Below are positions 1 to 6,148 of a stretch of 10,880 bases of DNA, piece by piece. The notes beneath the pieces were generated by a model. The model searched no databases. It was not told where the DNA came from and saw only the letters and a list, made by a program, of their open reading frames with translations. Position 1 is the stretch's first letter; each line of letters opens with the position of its first letter. The translations under genes were made by a program, and so were the position numbers. Source of the DNA: Desulfosporosinus sp. UBA5188. GTDB taxonomy: Bacteria; Bacillota; Desulfitobacteriia; Desulfitobacteriales; Desulfitobacteriaceae. The stretch is taken from NCBI GenBank assembly GCA_002413075.1, contig DHWG01000058.1, positions 1 through 10,880 on the forward strand, given 5' to 3'.

Positions 1-31
1 TAATTAATATATAAGTTTATTATATTAATTA
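1..31. repeat. AT-rich perfect inverted repeat upstream of the DUF2089 operon
   Basis: Arms TAATTAATATA (1-11) and TATATTAATTA (21-31) are exact reverse complements around a 9-base centre. The repeat ends about 40 bases before the first gene of the DUF2089 operon. It could be an operator overlapping the promoter (TATATT at 21-26 resembles a -10 box) or the tail of an upstream terminator. The window edge hides whatever lies to the left, so the role is open. AT-rich DNA gives such palindromes by chance fairly easily. Confidence 0.4.
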
Positions 32-70
32 CAGAAGCGCTTTTAGTAACTTAAGGTAGAGGTGATGGTC

Positions 71-481
71 TTGGATTATAAGATGCCGCATCGGTGTCCG
101 GTGTGCGATCACGAAATGAAGATTAGTAAGTTAACTTGTACTTACTGTCCGACGAAAATTGAAGGGGAATTCAGCTCGTGCAAATTTTGCCAACTTCCAG
201 CAGAACAGTTAATCTTCATGGAGGCATTTATCAAATGTCGTGGGAATATCAAAGAGGTGGAAAAAGAGCTGGGTATCTCCTATCCGACGGTCCGAAATCG
301 CTTAGATAGTGTTATTGAGGCGCTTGGTTACGGGGATCAGGAAAGAGTTCTTGAAACTGAAAAGGTAGACTCCCAGGAGGGAACTCTGCGCAGGCAGGGA
401 ATTCTGGAAGCGCTTGAGCGTGGAGACATCACAGCGCAGGAAGCGACACGTCAAATGAGGAATTTGAGTGGTAATGATTGA
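71..481 (+). CDS. DUF2089 family protein: zinc ribbon plus helix-turn-helix, SHOCT-like tail
   Basis: Probable DNA- or RNA-binding regulatory protein of the DUF2089 family; its biochemical role is not established. Numbering from the TTG start (136 residues), a zinc ribbon is visible with CxxC pairs at C9/C12 and C23/C26 and a third pair at C37/C40. A helix-turn-helix-like segment with the family hallmark CRGNIKEVEKELGISYPTVR begins near residue 56. Residues 109-130 form a short helical hairpin (ILEALERGDITAQEA) like the SHOCT/YvlB N-terminal motif. The start is chosen at TTG 71 because the Shine-Dalgarno GAGGTGAT (59-66) overlaps GTG 62 and ATG 65 but sits at normal distance from TTG 71. ATG 65 remains an alternative. 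It is first in a four-gene operon, 29 bases before the next gene. A regulatory role for that operon is inference from position. Confidence 0.85.
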   Translation: MDYKMPHRCPVCDHEMKISKLTCTYCPTKIEGEFSSCKFCQLPAEQLIFMEAFIKCRGNIKEVEKELGISYPTVRNRLDSVIEALGYGDQERVLETEKVDSQEGTLRRQGILEALERGDITAQEATRQMRNLSGND

Positions 482-510
482 GTGAGCTAAGATGGAAGGG
501 AGTAGAGAGC

Positions 511-960
511 ATGAGCAGTGAAAAGATGAAGATTCTCGAGATGATTCAAGAAGGTAAACTGTCAGCGACTGAAGGGATGGATCTACTAAAGGCAATTGAG
601 GAAGGAAGCTCACCTAAGGAAGCAACTCAGATGCTTGATAAGGGGTTCGTAAAGAAGGAAGGGCTTTTAACTGGGGAGCGCATGTTGCGAGTTCGAGTGG
701 TCGGGGAAAAAACGTTAAAGGTGAACGTCAATGTTCCGTTGAGCCTAATACGTTCCGCTTCGAAATTGCTTGTTTATGCCACGAGCTTTGTTCCCAAGGA
801 TAAGCTTGCTGAGTTGGAGCAAAAAGGGATTGATTTGCAAGCGTTGGACGTTGAAGGACTCGCCCGAATTCTAGAAGAAACTCTAGATGGCAGGATCGTC
901 GACGTAGAAGTTTCGGACCCTACAGAGGGAAAAATCAAGGTGGAAGTGTATGTGGAATAA
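511..960 (+). CDS. SHOCT-like / YvlB-type domain protein
   Basis: Cytoplasmic protein of 149 residues of unknown biochemical function. Residues 5-30 (KMKILEMIQEGKLSATEGMD) match the SHOCT-like hairpin seen at the N-terminus of YvlB-type proteins. Residues 58-75 form a beta hairpin-like stretch (LRVRVVGEKTLKVNVNVP). Residues 115-149 give a helix followed by two strands (IVDVEV, KIKVEVYV). There is no signal peptide or membrane segment. The start is set at ATG 511, with GAAGGGAG (494-502) 8 bases upstream; an upstream in-frame TTG at 478 has no good ribosome site. Its stop overlaps the next gene by 11 bases, which suggests translational coupling. In B. subtilis, genes of this type neighbour pspC and yvlD homologues and respond to envelope stress, so a similar role is a guess here. 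Confidence 0.8.
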   Translation: MSSEKMKILEMIQEGKLSATEGMDLLKAIEEGSSPKEATQMLDKGFVKKEGLLTGERMLRVRVVGEKTLKVNVNVPLSLIRSASKLLVYATSFVPKDKLAELEQKGIDLQALDVEGLARILEETLDGRIVDVEVSDPTEGKIKVEVYVE

Positions 961-1276
961 ATCAATCAGGTTTTTAATGGTCCGAGTCAAGGTGACAAGG
1001 CACAGGGGGTTCGGATTTCCGGTACCGGTCTGGGTAATGGGTGAATTGATGGAGGCGCTTACAGATTTGGCTTGGGTTGGGGAGCGGGTCATATCGCATG
1101 TTCCGCTACCCAGAGATGAAAAAGCTCGCAAGAATCTGAGCTGGATCAAAGCTTGTTCTCCGAGCGGACTAATGAACGTAACGCATAATATTATCAAAGA
1201 TCTCAGTCGTTATAAAGGACTGGACATTGTCGATGTGGAAGCTGGAGAGGTCCGGGTCAAAATAAGCATAAAGTGA
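950..1276 (+). CDS. SHOCT-like operon protein, shortened paralogue of the preceding gene product
   Basis: Protein of 108 residues, function unknown. It follows the plan of the C-terminal two thirds of the previous protein: a basic strand (LMVRVKVTRHRG), a VPVWVMGELMEAL helix matching VPLSLIRSASKLL, then a helix and two strands ending GLDIVDVEAGEVRVKISI, which lines up with GRIVDVEVSDPTEGKIKVEV. It lacks the N-terminal SHOCT-like hairpin, which suggests duplication and loss of that part. ATG 950 is preceded by AAGGTGG (937-943) at 6 bases and overlaps the upstream stop codon. ATG 977 is an internal alternative with a weaker ribosome site. An 11-base gap separates it from the membrane-protein gene downstream. 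A role as a partner of the other operon proteins is inferred only. Confidence 0.75.
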   Translation: MWNKSIRFLMVRVKVTRHRGFGFPVPVWVMGELMEALTDLAWVGERVISHVPLPRDEKARKNLSWIKACSPSGLMNVTHNIIKDLSRYKGLDIVDVEAGEVRVKISIK

Positions 1277-1287
1277 GGGGGAAGAGG

Positions 1288-1623
1288 ATGAACCGGCAGA
1301 TCTACCGAGTTTTAGTGAACACAATCGCATTTTTTATTGCAGCTCAATTTTTGCCTATTGCGGCAGCTACCCCTCTGCACTTCTTATTGGCCGGAATAGT
1401 TCTTGGCCTTGTTAATAGGATCATTCGGCCGATACTGATTATATTGACCATACCAATTAATCTTATAAGCTTAGGCGTTTTCACACTCGTTATCAATACC
1501 TGGATGATCCTGCTCACCAGTGGGTTGTTGCCTGGCTTTTACGTGCCAGGTTTTGGCGTTGCCTTCCTTGTATCGATCATGGTAACCTTGGCGAACTGGG
1601 GACTAAAGGCCCTCAGGCCTTAA
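1288..1623 (+). CDS. Phage holin family 4 (YvlD-type) membrane protein
   Basis: Small integral membrane protein of 111 residues from the family called 'phage holin family 4' (Phage_holin_4_2), whose B. subtilis member is YvlD. Despite the name, chromosomal members are not linked to phage lysis. Four hydrophobic segments are visible at about 7-25, 31-48, 50-76 and 87-105. The family signature NRIIRPILIILTIPINLISL followed by GVFTLVIN lies at residues 43-70. ATG 1288 follows GAGGGGG (1275-1281) at 6 bases, and the ribosome site overlaps the previous stop, so translation is probably coupled. It is last in the operon, with a strong terminator 25 bases beyond its stop. Membrane maintenance or envelope-stress work is likely from the yvlABCD analogy, not shown by the sequence itself. 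Confidence 0.88.
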   Translation: MNRQIYRVLVNTIAFFIAAQFLPIAAATPLHFLLAGIVLGLVNRIIRPILIILTIPINLISLGVFTLVINTWMILLTSGLLPGFYVPGFGVAFLVSIMVTLANWGLKALRP

Positions 1624-1647
1624 TTCCAATCAATAACGTCAAGCAAC

Positions 1648-1684
1648 AAAAGGAAGGAAGCAATTTAATTGCTTCCTCCCTTTT
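1648..1684. terminator. Probable bidirectional rho-independent terminator
   Basis: Long hairpin between two convergent genes. The left arm 1648-1665 (AAAAGGAAGGAAGCAATT) pairs with 1667-1684 (AATTGCTTCCTCCCTTTT) with a single mismatch. The right arm ends in TTTT and the left arm begins with AAAA, giving a T tract on either strand. It can stop both the holin-family operon and the flavin reductase gene. Confidence 0.85.
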
Positions 1685-1745
1685 GTGACCAAAGTAGGGC
1701 ACGTTGCTTTGGGCCCAAGTCCGGCGTCCTATTGTTGTATTGAGG

Positions 1746-2255
1746 CTATTCTTTAACAAGAATCTTTGTTATCTCTGCAATATATAAGGTGTGATAGTCG
1801 GCATCGGGATACCATTTTCCATTCAGTTCTGGCGCAATGAAACACTCGGGTTTAAGATCTTGTGCGTAAAGTTTCTTACAGAGAATTGCGGTTGTTGCTT
1901 CTGCAAAATACGCAATGTCCTCGGTATGGAGTACCGTTAGTTTAGAGCTTTTAATTTTATCTTCATCTCTGCCTGACTTTGTTCCAAGGTAACTTAAGGT
2001 CGTTTTAAAGCTGTTATCCAAAAAAGAGAGTGAAAAAGTGTCGGAGTTATCAACAAACTTCTTGGTGTAGCGTTGGGGACGGATACCTATGTAGGCAACA
2101 TTTTTCCCCCACATGACACCGAAACCACCCCACGAGGCCGTCATTGTGTTCACCTTTCCATCCTTCTCAGCAGTAATGAGCATCCAATCTTTACCTATTA
2201 ACTTAAACGGACTTTGATCAAATAGTTCGGGTGTGATTTCATTGAATTTAGACAT
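1746..2255 (-). CDS. Flavin reductase-like FMN-binding protein (split barrel)
   Basis: Cytoplasmic flavoprotein of 169 residues from the flavin reductase-like domain family (FMN-binding split barrel). Members use NAD(P)H to reduce flavin or serve as electron carriers; the exact substrate cannot be told here. Diagnostic segments are the FMN-contact region VNTMTASWGGFGVMWGKN (35-52), AYIGIRPQRYTKKFVDNS (54-71) with FSLSFL (74-79), and a C-terminal HTLYIAEITKI strand. The closest relatives by eye are the short clostridial versions annotated only as flavin reductase family proteins. The start is ATG at 2253-2255, because AAAGGGG lies 8 bases upstream on this strand. An earlier in-frame ATG at 2291 has no matching ribosome site. 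It is monocistronic, convergent with the holin-family operon and divergent from ilvB. Confidence 0.88.
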   Translation of the reverse strand: MSKFNEITPELFDQSPFKLIGKDWMLITAEKDGKVNTMTASWGGFGVMWGKNVAYIGIRPQRYTKKFVDNSDTFSLSFLDNSFKTTLSYLGTKSGRDEDKIKSSKLTVLHTEDIAYFAEATTAILCKKLYAQDLKPECFIAPELNGKWYPDADYHTLYIAEITKILVKE

Positions 2256-2331
2256 AACATTATCCCCTTTAAGTTTATTTTTGAATTTCAAATACCTTAA
2301 TAATATGCAGGTAGTATCAAAGTAAGACGTC

Positions 2332-2357
2332 AGAAGCGATCCTCAACGATCCCTTCT
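2332..2357. repeat. Imperfect inverted repeat between divergent flavin reductase gene and ilvB
   Basis: AGAAGCGATC (2332-2341) and GATCCCTTCT (2348-2357) are reverse complements with one mismatch around a 6-base centre (CTCAAC). Its place between two divergently transcribed genes fits an operator, most likely for the flavin reductase gene about 75 bases away. This is position-based inference and no regulator is encoded next to it. The rest of 2256-2535 holds promoters only. Confidence 0.35.
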
Positions 2358-2389
2358 AAGACCAATTTTTAATCCAACCTTATTCTATT

Positions 2390-2417
2390 TTGAGTGAATT
2401 TTGCCTATACTTATATT
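2390..2417 (+). promoter_or_regulatory. Possible sigma-A promoter P1 upstream of ilvB
   Basis: TTGAGT (2390-2395) and TATATT (2412-2417) are separated by 16 bases. This would give a leader of about 110 bases before ilvB. No antiterminator or leader peptide could be recognised in it. Confidence 0.35.
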
Positions 2418-2477
2418 CTAACACAAGAAGAAGCTATAAATCCATCCAAGAGTGTTGAACATAAAGGCGTTCTTTTA

Positions 2478-2486
2478 TGATATAAT
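2478..2486 (+). promoter_or_regulatory. Extended -10 promoter P2 of ilvBN
   Basis: TGATATAAT matches the extended -10 consensus TGnTATAAT exactly. The best -35 candidate TTGAAC (2455-2460) is 20 bases from the -10, which is too far to be ideal but tolerable for an extended -10 promoter. Transcription would begin near 2493, leaving a short leader of about 43 bases, too short for a T-box. Confidence 0.5.
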
Positions 2487-2535
2487 TGTGATTAAAACTA
2501 TCTGTTATAGGATATGGAGAGGGAGGGCCATTCAT

Positions 2536-4236
2536 TTGAAAATGACTGGAGCAGAGGCGATTATAGAATCTCTGAATAATGAAGAAGTCGATGTGGTTTT
2601 TGGCTACCCCGGTGGGTCAGTCTTAACGCTTTATGATGCTTTGTACAAAGCAGATTTTAAACATATTCTCACGAAGCATGAACAAGGTGCGGTCCATGCG
2701 GCCGATGGCTATGCGAGGGCAACCGGAAAAGTTGGGGTTGTCATTGCTACTTCCGGACCAGGGGCCACTAATCTGGTGACTGGCATTGCCACAGCCTATA
2801 TGGATTCGATACCTTTAGTAGCTATTACAGGTCAAGTTGCTGTTCCACTGATCGGACGAGATTCGTTTCAAGAGGCAGATATGCGTGGCATCACGACCCC
2901 TATTACCAAACATAATTATTTGGTTAAGAAGGTAGAGGATTTACCCGGGGTGCTTAAAGAAGCTTTCTACATTGCCCGCACCGGTAGGCCTGGACCTGTG
3001 GTGGTTGATGTAGCGAAAGATGTCTTTGCCGCGACGATCGATTATCAATACCCGAACGAGGTTCGGTTGCGTGGGTATCAACCGTTATATGAAGGAGATT
3101 CAGTCACGATCGATAAGGTCTTCGAGGAATTAAGAGTAGCCCATACGCCACTTATTTTTGTCGGAGGCGGTGTTAATCTCTCTGATTCATCAGAGGCGCT
3201 AAAGACGCTCATAGAGCAGACCGGGTTTCCGGTCATTTCGACGTTAATGGGTTTGGGTTGTATTGCGTTTGATCATCCTCAATTCTTAGGCATGGTGGGG
3301 ATGCATGGGACGTATGCCGCAAATATGGCGACGACAGAATGTGATTTGATGTTAGGCATCGGGGTTCGCTTCGATGACCGAGTCACCGGACTTTTGAGTG
3401 AATTTGCGCCTAAGGCTAAGATCATCCACTTTGATATTGATCCAGCAGAAATTAATAAAAACGTGGTAGCGCATCTGCGTGTTCTTGGAGATATGAAATG
3501 GTCAATACCTGCTCTATCCGGGCGGGTTCAGGAAGTCTCTGGCGAGTTAAAAGAGCAGGTTCGCGCTTGGCTAGAGAAAGTCCGTTTCTGGCAACAGGAA
3601 AAGCCTTTAACGTATCCCCGGGATACTGATCTTGTCATGCCTCAGGCGGTGGTTGAGAAAGTCAATCAGTTGACTCAAGGGGAGGCTGTGATAGTTACGG
3701 ATGTCGGGCAACATCAGATGTGGGTTGCACAATACTACGGCTTTAGAAATTCGCGCTCGTTCCTTACTTCAGGAGGTTTAGGGACGATGGGCTATGGCCT
3801 TCCTGCTGCGCTGGGTGCGCAATGTGGGTTGCCTGATCAAACGGTTGTCCTATTTGTGGGTGACGGTGGGATCATGATGAATTGCCAGGAACTGGCCACG
3901 GCAGCGGATTATAATTTCCCAGTTAAAATATTGATCTTCAATAATCAGTGTTTAGGTATGGTCGCCCAGTGGCAGAGGATGTTTTACGGTGGACGCTATT
4001 CACATACAAGGCTGAAAGGTGGAAACACCGATTTTGTAAAATTGGCGGAAGCGATGGGCGTGACTGGCTTAAGGGTGACTAAACCAGATGAACTTAACCG
4101 TGTGCTTGACGAAGCTTGGGCGACTCCAGGCCCGGTCGTCGTGGATATTCAGATCCCGGAAACCATGGATGTCTGGCCTATGGTTCCTTCAGGAGCTCGT
4201 TTGGATCAGATGATTTTTGGGGAGGTAGATGAATGA
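2536..4236 (+). CDS. ilvB: Acetolactate synthase, large (catalytic) subunit
   Basis: Thiamine-diphosphate enzyme that condenses two pyruvates to 2-acetolactate, or pyruvate with 2-oxobutyrate, in the first committed step of valine, leucine and isoleucine synthesis. It has 566 residues from the TTG start, normal for the family. The N-terminal ThDP domain holds GYPGG (24-28 region) and the activating glutamate E49 in TKHEQGAVHAADGYAR. The central FAD-type domain has LGIGVRFDDRVTG (273-285). The C-terminal domain has the ThDP/Mg motif beginning GDGG at 442 and ending NN at 469-470, with the WQ pair (479-480) near the herbicide site. TTG 2536 is preferred because GGGAGGG (2521-2527) sits about 9 bases upstream; ATG 2542 is an alternative. 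The stop overlaps ilvN by 4 bases. Anabolic type is supported by the FAD-type middle domain and the ilvN partner. Confidence 0.96.
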   Translation: MKMTGAEAIIESLNNEEVDVVFGYPGGSVLTLYDALYKADFKHILTKHEQGAVHAADGYARATGKVGVVIATSGPGATNLVTGIATAYMDSIPLVAITGQVAVPLIGRDSFQEADMRGITTPITKHNYLVKKVEDLPGVLKEAFYIARTGRPGPVVVDVAKDVFAATIDYQYPNEVRLRGYQPLYEGDSVTIDKVFEELRVAHTPLIFVGGGVNLSDSSEALKTLIEQTGFPVISTLMGLGCIAFDHPQFLGMVGMHGTYAANMATTECDLMLGIGVRFDDRVTGLLSEFAPKAKIIHFDIDPAEINKNVVAHLRVLGDMKWSIPALSGRVQEVSGELKEQVRAWLEKVRFWQQEKPLTYPRDTDLVMPQAVVEKVNQLTQGEAVIVTDVGQHQMWVAQYYGFRNSRSFLTSGGLGTMGYGLPAALGAQCGLPDQTVVLFVGDGGIMMNCQELATAADYNFPVKILIFNNQCLGMVAQWQRMFYGGRYSHTRLKGGNTDFVKLAEAMGVTGLRVTKPDELNRVLDEAWATPGPVVVDIQIPETMDVWPMVPSGARLDQMIFGEVDE

Positions 4237-4727
4237 AACATACACTCGCTGTTTTAGTCGAAAATAAACCGGGCGTATTAACTCATATTTCGGCACTGAT
4301 TAGTCGTCGTGCCTTTAATATTGAAAGTATCGCTGCGGGATACACGGAGGAACCCGATACTACCAGGATCACGATCGTGGTTGAGGGGGATGAGATGGAA
4401 CAGGAACAGGTGGTCAATCAATTGTCAAAGTTAGTGGATGTCATTAAAATAAGTGACCTTACTGCCGTAGAATCGATTCAACGCGAGTTAGCGTTGATTA
4501 AGGTCAAAGCAACGGTCAATACACGGTCGGATATTATAAATATTGTCGAGATTTTTCGGGCAAGCATTGTGGATGTAAACAGAGAGACGATGGTAATCGA
4601 ACTTTCCGGTGATGGAACGAAGATTGATGCGCTATGCCAAGTCCTCGAAGTTGATCATGGAATTATAGAAATTGTACGAACGGGAAAGATTGCTCTATCT
4701 AGGGGACCCATTCCAGCGAAAGCATAG
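4233..4727 (+). CDS. ilvN: Acetolactate synthase, small (regulatory) subunit
   Basis: Regulatory partner of IlvB that raises its activity and confers feedback inhibition by valine. The length is 164 residues, as in IlvH/IlvN of this class. An ACT domain spans about 4-78 and begins LAVLVENKPGVLTHISALIS. Asn11, Gly14 and Asn29 match positions known in E. coli IlvH to matter for valine binding. The C-terminal ALS small-subunit domain covers about 83-158. ATG 4233 overlaps the ilvB stop (ATGA) with GGGGAGGT (4219-4226) 6 bases before, so the two subunits are translationally coupled. The usual next gene, ilvC, is absent; a terminator follows instead. The pair may be a stand-alone locus or a second copy, which the window cannot settle. 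The symbol ilvH would be equally acceptable. Confidence 0.95.
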   Translation: MKHTLAVLVENKPGVLTHISALISRRAFNIESIAAGYTEEPDTTRITIVVEGDEMEQEQVVNQLSKLVDVIKISDLTAVESIQRELALIKVKATVNTRSDIINIVEIFRASIVDVNRETMVIELSGDGTKIDALCQVLEVDHGIIEIVRTGKIALSRGPIPAKA

Positions 4728-4769
4728 GTAGCTTATTATTACCGTTATAAAAAATAATTGAACCCACAA

Positions 4770-4804
4770 GAAGCTTACAGCTAAAACTGTAGGCTTTCTC
4801 TTTT
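4770..4804 (+). terminator. Rho-independent terminator of ilvBN
   Basis: GAAGCTTACAG (4770-4780) pairs with CTGTAGGCTTT (4787-4797), including two G-T pairs, around a 6-base loop CTAAAA. The run CTCTTTT follows. It lies 43 bases after the ilvN stop. Confidence 0.7.
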
Positions 4805-4860
4805 GACCCCATGCCCATTTTCTTGGGGTTTCAGGGAGATAGACACAACTTATTTACCAA

Positions 4861-4866
4861 TATAAT
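4861..4866 (+). promoter_or_regulatory. Possible -10 box upstream of the decayed ABC exporter gene
   Basis: A perfect TATAAT lies 72 bases before the start codon of the ABC remnant. Only a weak -35 is present (TAGACA at 4840-4845, spacing 15). A T-box-like core GGTGGAACC (4888-4896) lies between it and the gene, without the rest of a T-box leader. Confidence 0.3.
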
Positions 4867-4938
4867 ACAATAGTATGTATAGATTAAGGTGGAACCAGAG
4901 TCGCGCATGAGAGGTCTTTCTAAGGAAGCAGGGAGAAA

Positions 4939-5985
4939 ATGATTGAGGTTAAAGAACTGACCAAAGTCTATCGTGAAGGACGAGGAATAAAGAACATTAG
5001 CTTTCAGGTCGATCCAGGGACAGCGTTTGGCTTCCTCGGCCCGAATGGAGCCGGGAAGACCACGACGATTCGTCTATTAATGGGTTTTTTAAAGCCTGAT
5101 TCGGGGCGAGTAACGATCAATGATTGTGATTGTTGGGCAGAAAAGACGGAAGTCAAGAAGATTGTCAGTTACCTTCCGGGTGAACTTCATTTTATGGAAA
5201 CGCTAACCGGGGTGGAATTTTTAAATCTTATGGCAATTTCAACAGGGATTATATTGTATGAAGGACTTTTAACCTGGGTTTACCCGGTGATTGCTAAAAA
5301 TCCAGCGATAGCAGAGATTGCTCAGTCTATTCCGTCTGCGGTAAAAACAGTGTTCGGGGTGCCGGAAAATGCCCGGACCGATACGTTTGAAGCCTTTATA
5401 TCAGGTCAGTTTTTTGCGAGGATTTGGGTCATGCTGATGGCCTTATACGGAATAGAAACGGCGAACGCCTTACTTCAAAATGGTGGATGATGGATCTTTA
5501 GCCTTTCTAATGTCTACACCGGTCTCCCGAAGTGAGATTATTTCTACTCAAACGGGAGTTTTGATTAGCACCAACGTTCTTTTGGTGGCGGCTACGATCG
5601 GCGGAGTGTATTTAGGCACCTATTGTTCAGGCGTTAAAATCGAGCAATGGCGCTATTTAGACTTAGGTCTCTTGGGGCTTTCCTTTTTCTCATTGATAGA
5701 AATATATAGTCTCTTTTTCTCAGCTTGGTTTGTTGAGGAAGAACGGGCCTTAACGTATGCTATGGGGTTAACGCTGGCCTTCTACGGTCTAGATATTGTG
5801 GGAGGACTTAGTGATAAATGTTCCTGGCTTAAAGATTTATCTCTCTTCCAATGGTTTCAGCCACAAGAGGTCCTAGAAGGAACAACTGATATACAATGTG
5901 GCCCATTATTGGGTTTAGTGGCGCTTCAGTTGTCCTTTGGTATTTGACACGAAAGGTCTTTGAGACAAGGGATTTAGCTATTTAG
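4939..5985 (+). pseudogene. ABC-2 type exporter remnant: truncated ATPase fused to frameshifted permease
   Basis: Decayed ABC exporter. Residues 1-98 (4939-5232) are a normal ABC ATPase start with Walker A GPNGAGKTTT (34-43) and GVEFLNLMA. The Q-loop region is present, but the signature motif, Walker B and H-loop are missing. At about 5230-5242 the frame passes straight into a permease of the ABC-2 type (ISTGIILYEGLLTWVYP...) lacking its first residues. At the A run 5477-5480 the permease frame jumps: NALLQ ends in a stop at 5490, while MVDDGSLAFLMSTPVSR continues from 5480 to 5947 in the next frame. Near 5900-5935 it jumps back to the original frame, giving VVLWYLTRKVFETRDLAI and a stop at 5983-5985, the expected permease tail. 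An in-frame deletion of roughly 650-700 bases plus two compensating shifts means no working transporter. The substrate is unknown. The ribosome site CAGGGAG and start ATG 4939 are intact. Confidence 0.85.
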
Positions 5986-6003
5986 CGGGTTAGACATTTT
6001 GAA

Positions 6004-6046
6004 AGTGGCTGGCTTATCTGGTTTCAGATCAGATGACCAGCCCACT
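6004..6046. repeat. Hairpin downstream of the ABC remnant
   Basis: AGTGGCTGG (6004-6012) pairs with CCAGCCCACT (6037-6046) with one bulged base. The interior holds a second short hairpin, ATCTG-GTTT-CAGAT. No T tract follows, so it is at best a weak terminator for the pseudogene. Beyond it 6047-6148 holds only the mch promoter candidate. Confidence 0.4.
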
Positions 6047-6055
6047 GATTAAACA

Positions 6056-6084
6056 TTGATTAAGTGCGGAAAAAAGAATATTAT
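6056..6084 (+). promoter_or_regulatory. Probable sigma-A promoter of the mch-fbaB-aguAB operon
   Basis: TTGATT (6056-6061) and TATTAT (6079-6084) are separated by exactly 17 bases. Predicted transcription start is near 6091, about 58 bases before the Mch-family start codon. No leader structure was recognised. Confidence 0.45.
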
Positions 6085-6148
6085 GGACTTATAAATTGAA
6101 GATTTAGCCTATTGACCGAATATATAACATAATGAGAAGAGGAACTGT

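Noticed and set aside
302..613. Minus-strand open frame of about 100 codons opposite the DUF2089 and SHOCT-like genes
   Set aside because: It overlaps two well-supported genes, shows low-complexity Ser/Leu-rich translation, and has no family resemblance.
1288..1623. Phage lysis gene or prophage remnant, suggested by the 'holin' family name
   Set aside because: No endolysin or other phage gene is nearby, and the YvlD-type operon context is chromosomal.
2424..2535. T-box or leader-peptide attenuator in front of ilvB
   Set aside because: No GGTGGNACCGCG motif, no run of Leu/Val/Ile codons in a short leader frame, and no convincing terminator hairpin before the start.
4806..4829. Second hairpin after ilvN (ACCCCA with TGGGGT)
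   Set aside because: Only 6 pairs around a 12-base loop with a short T run; the hairpin at 4770-4797 is the better terminator.
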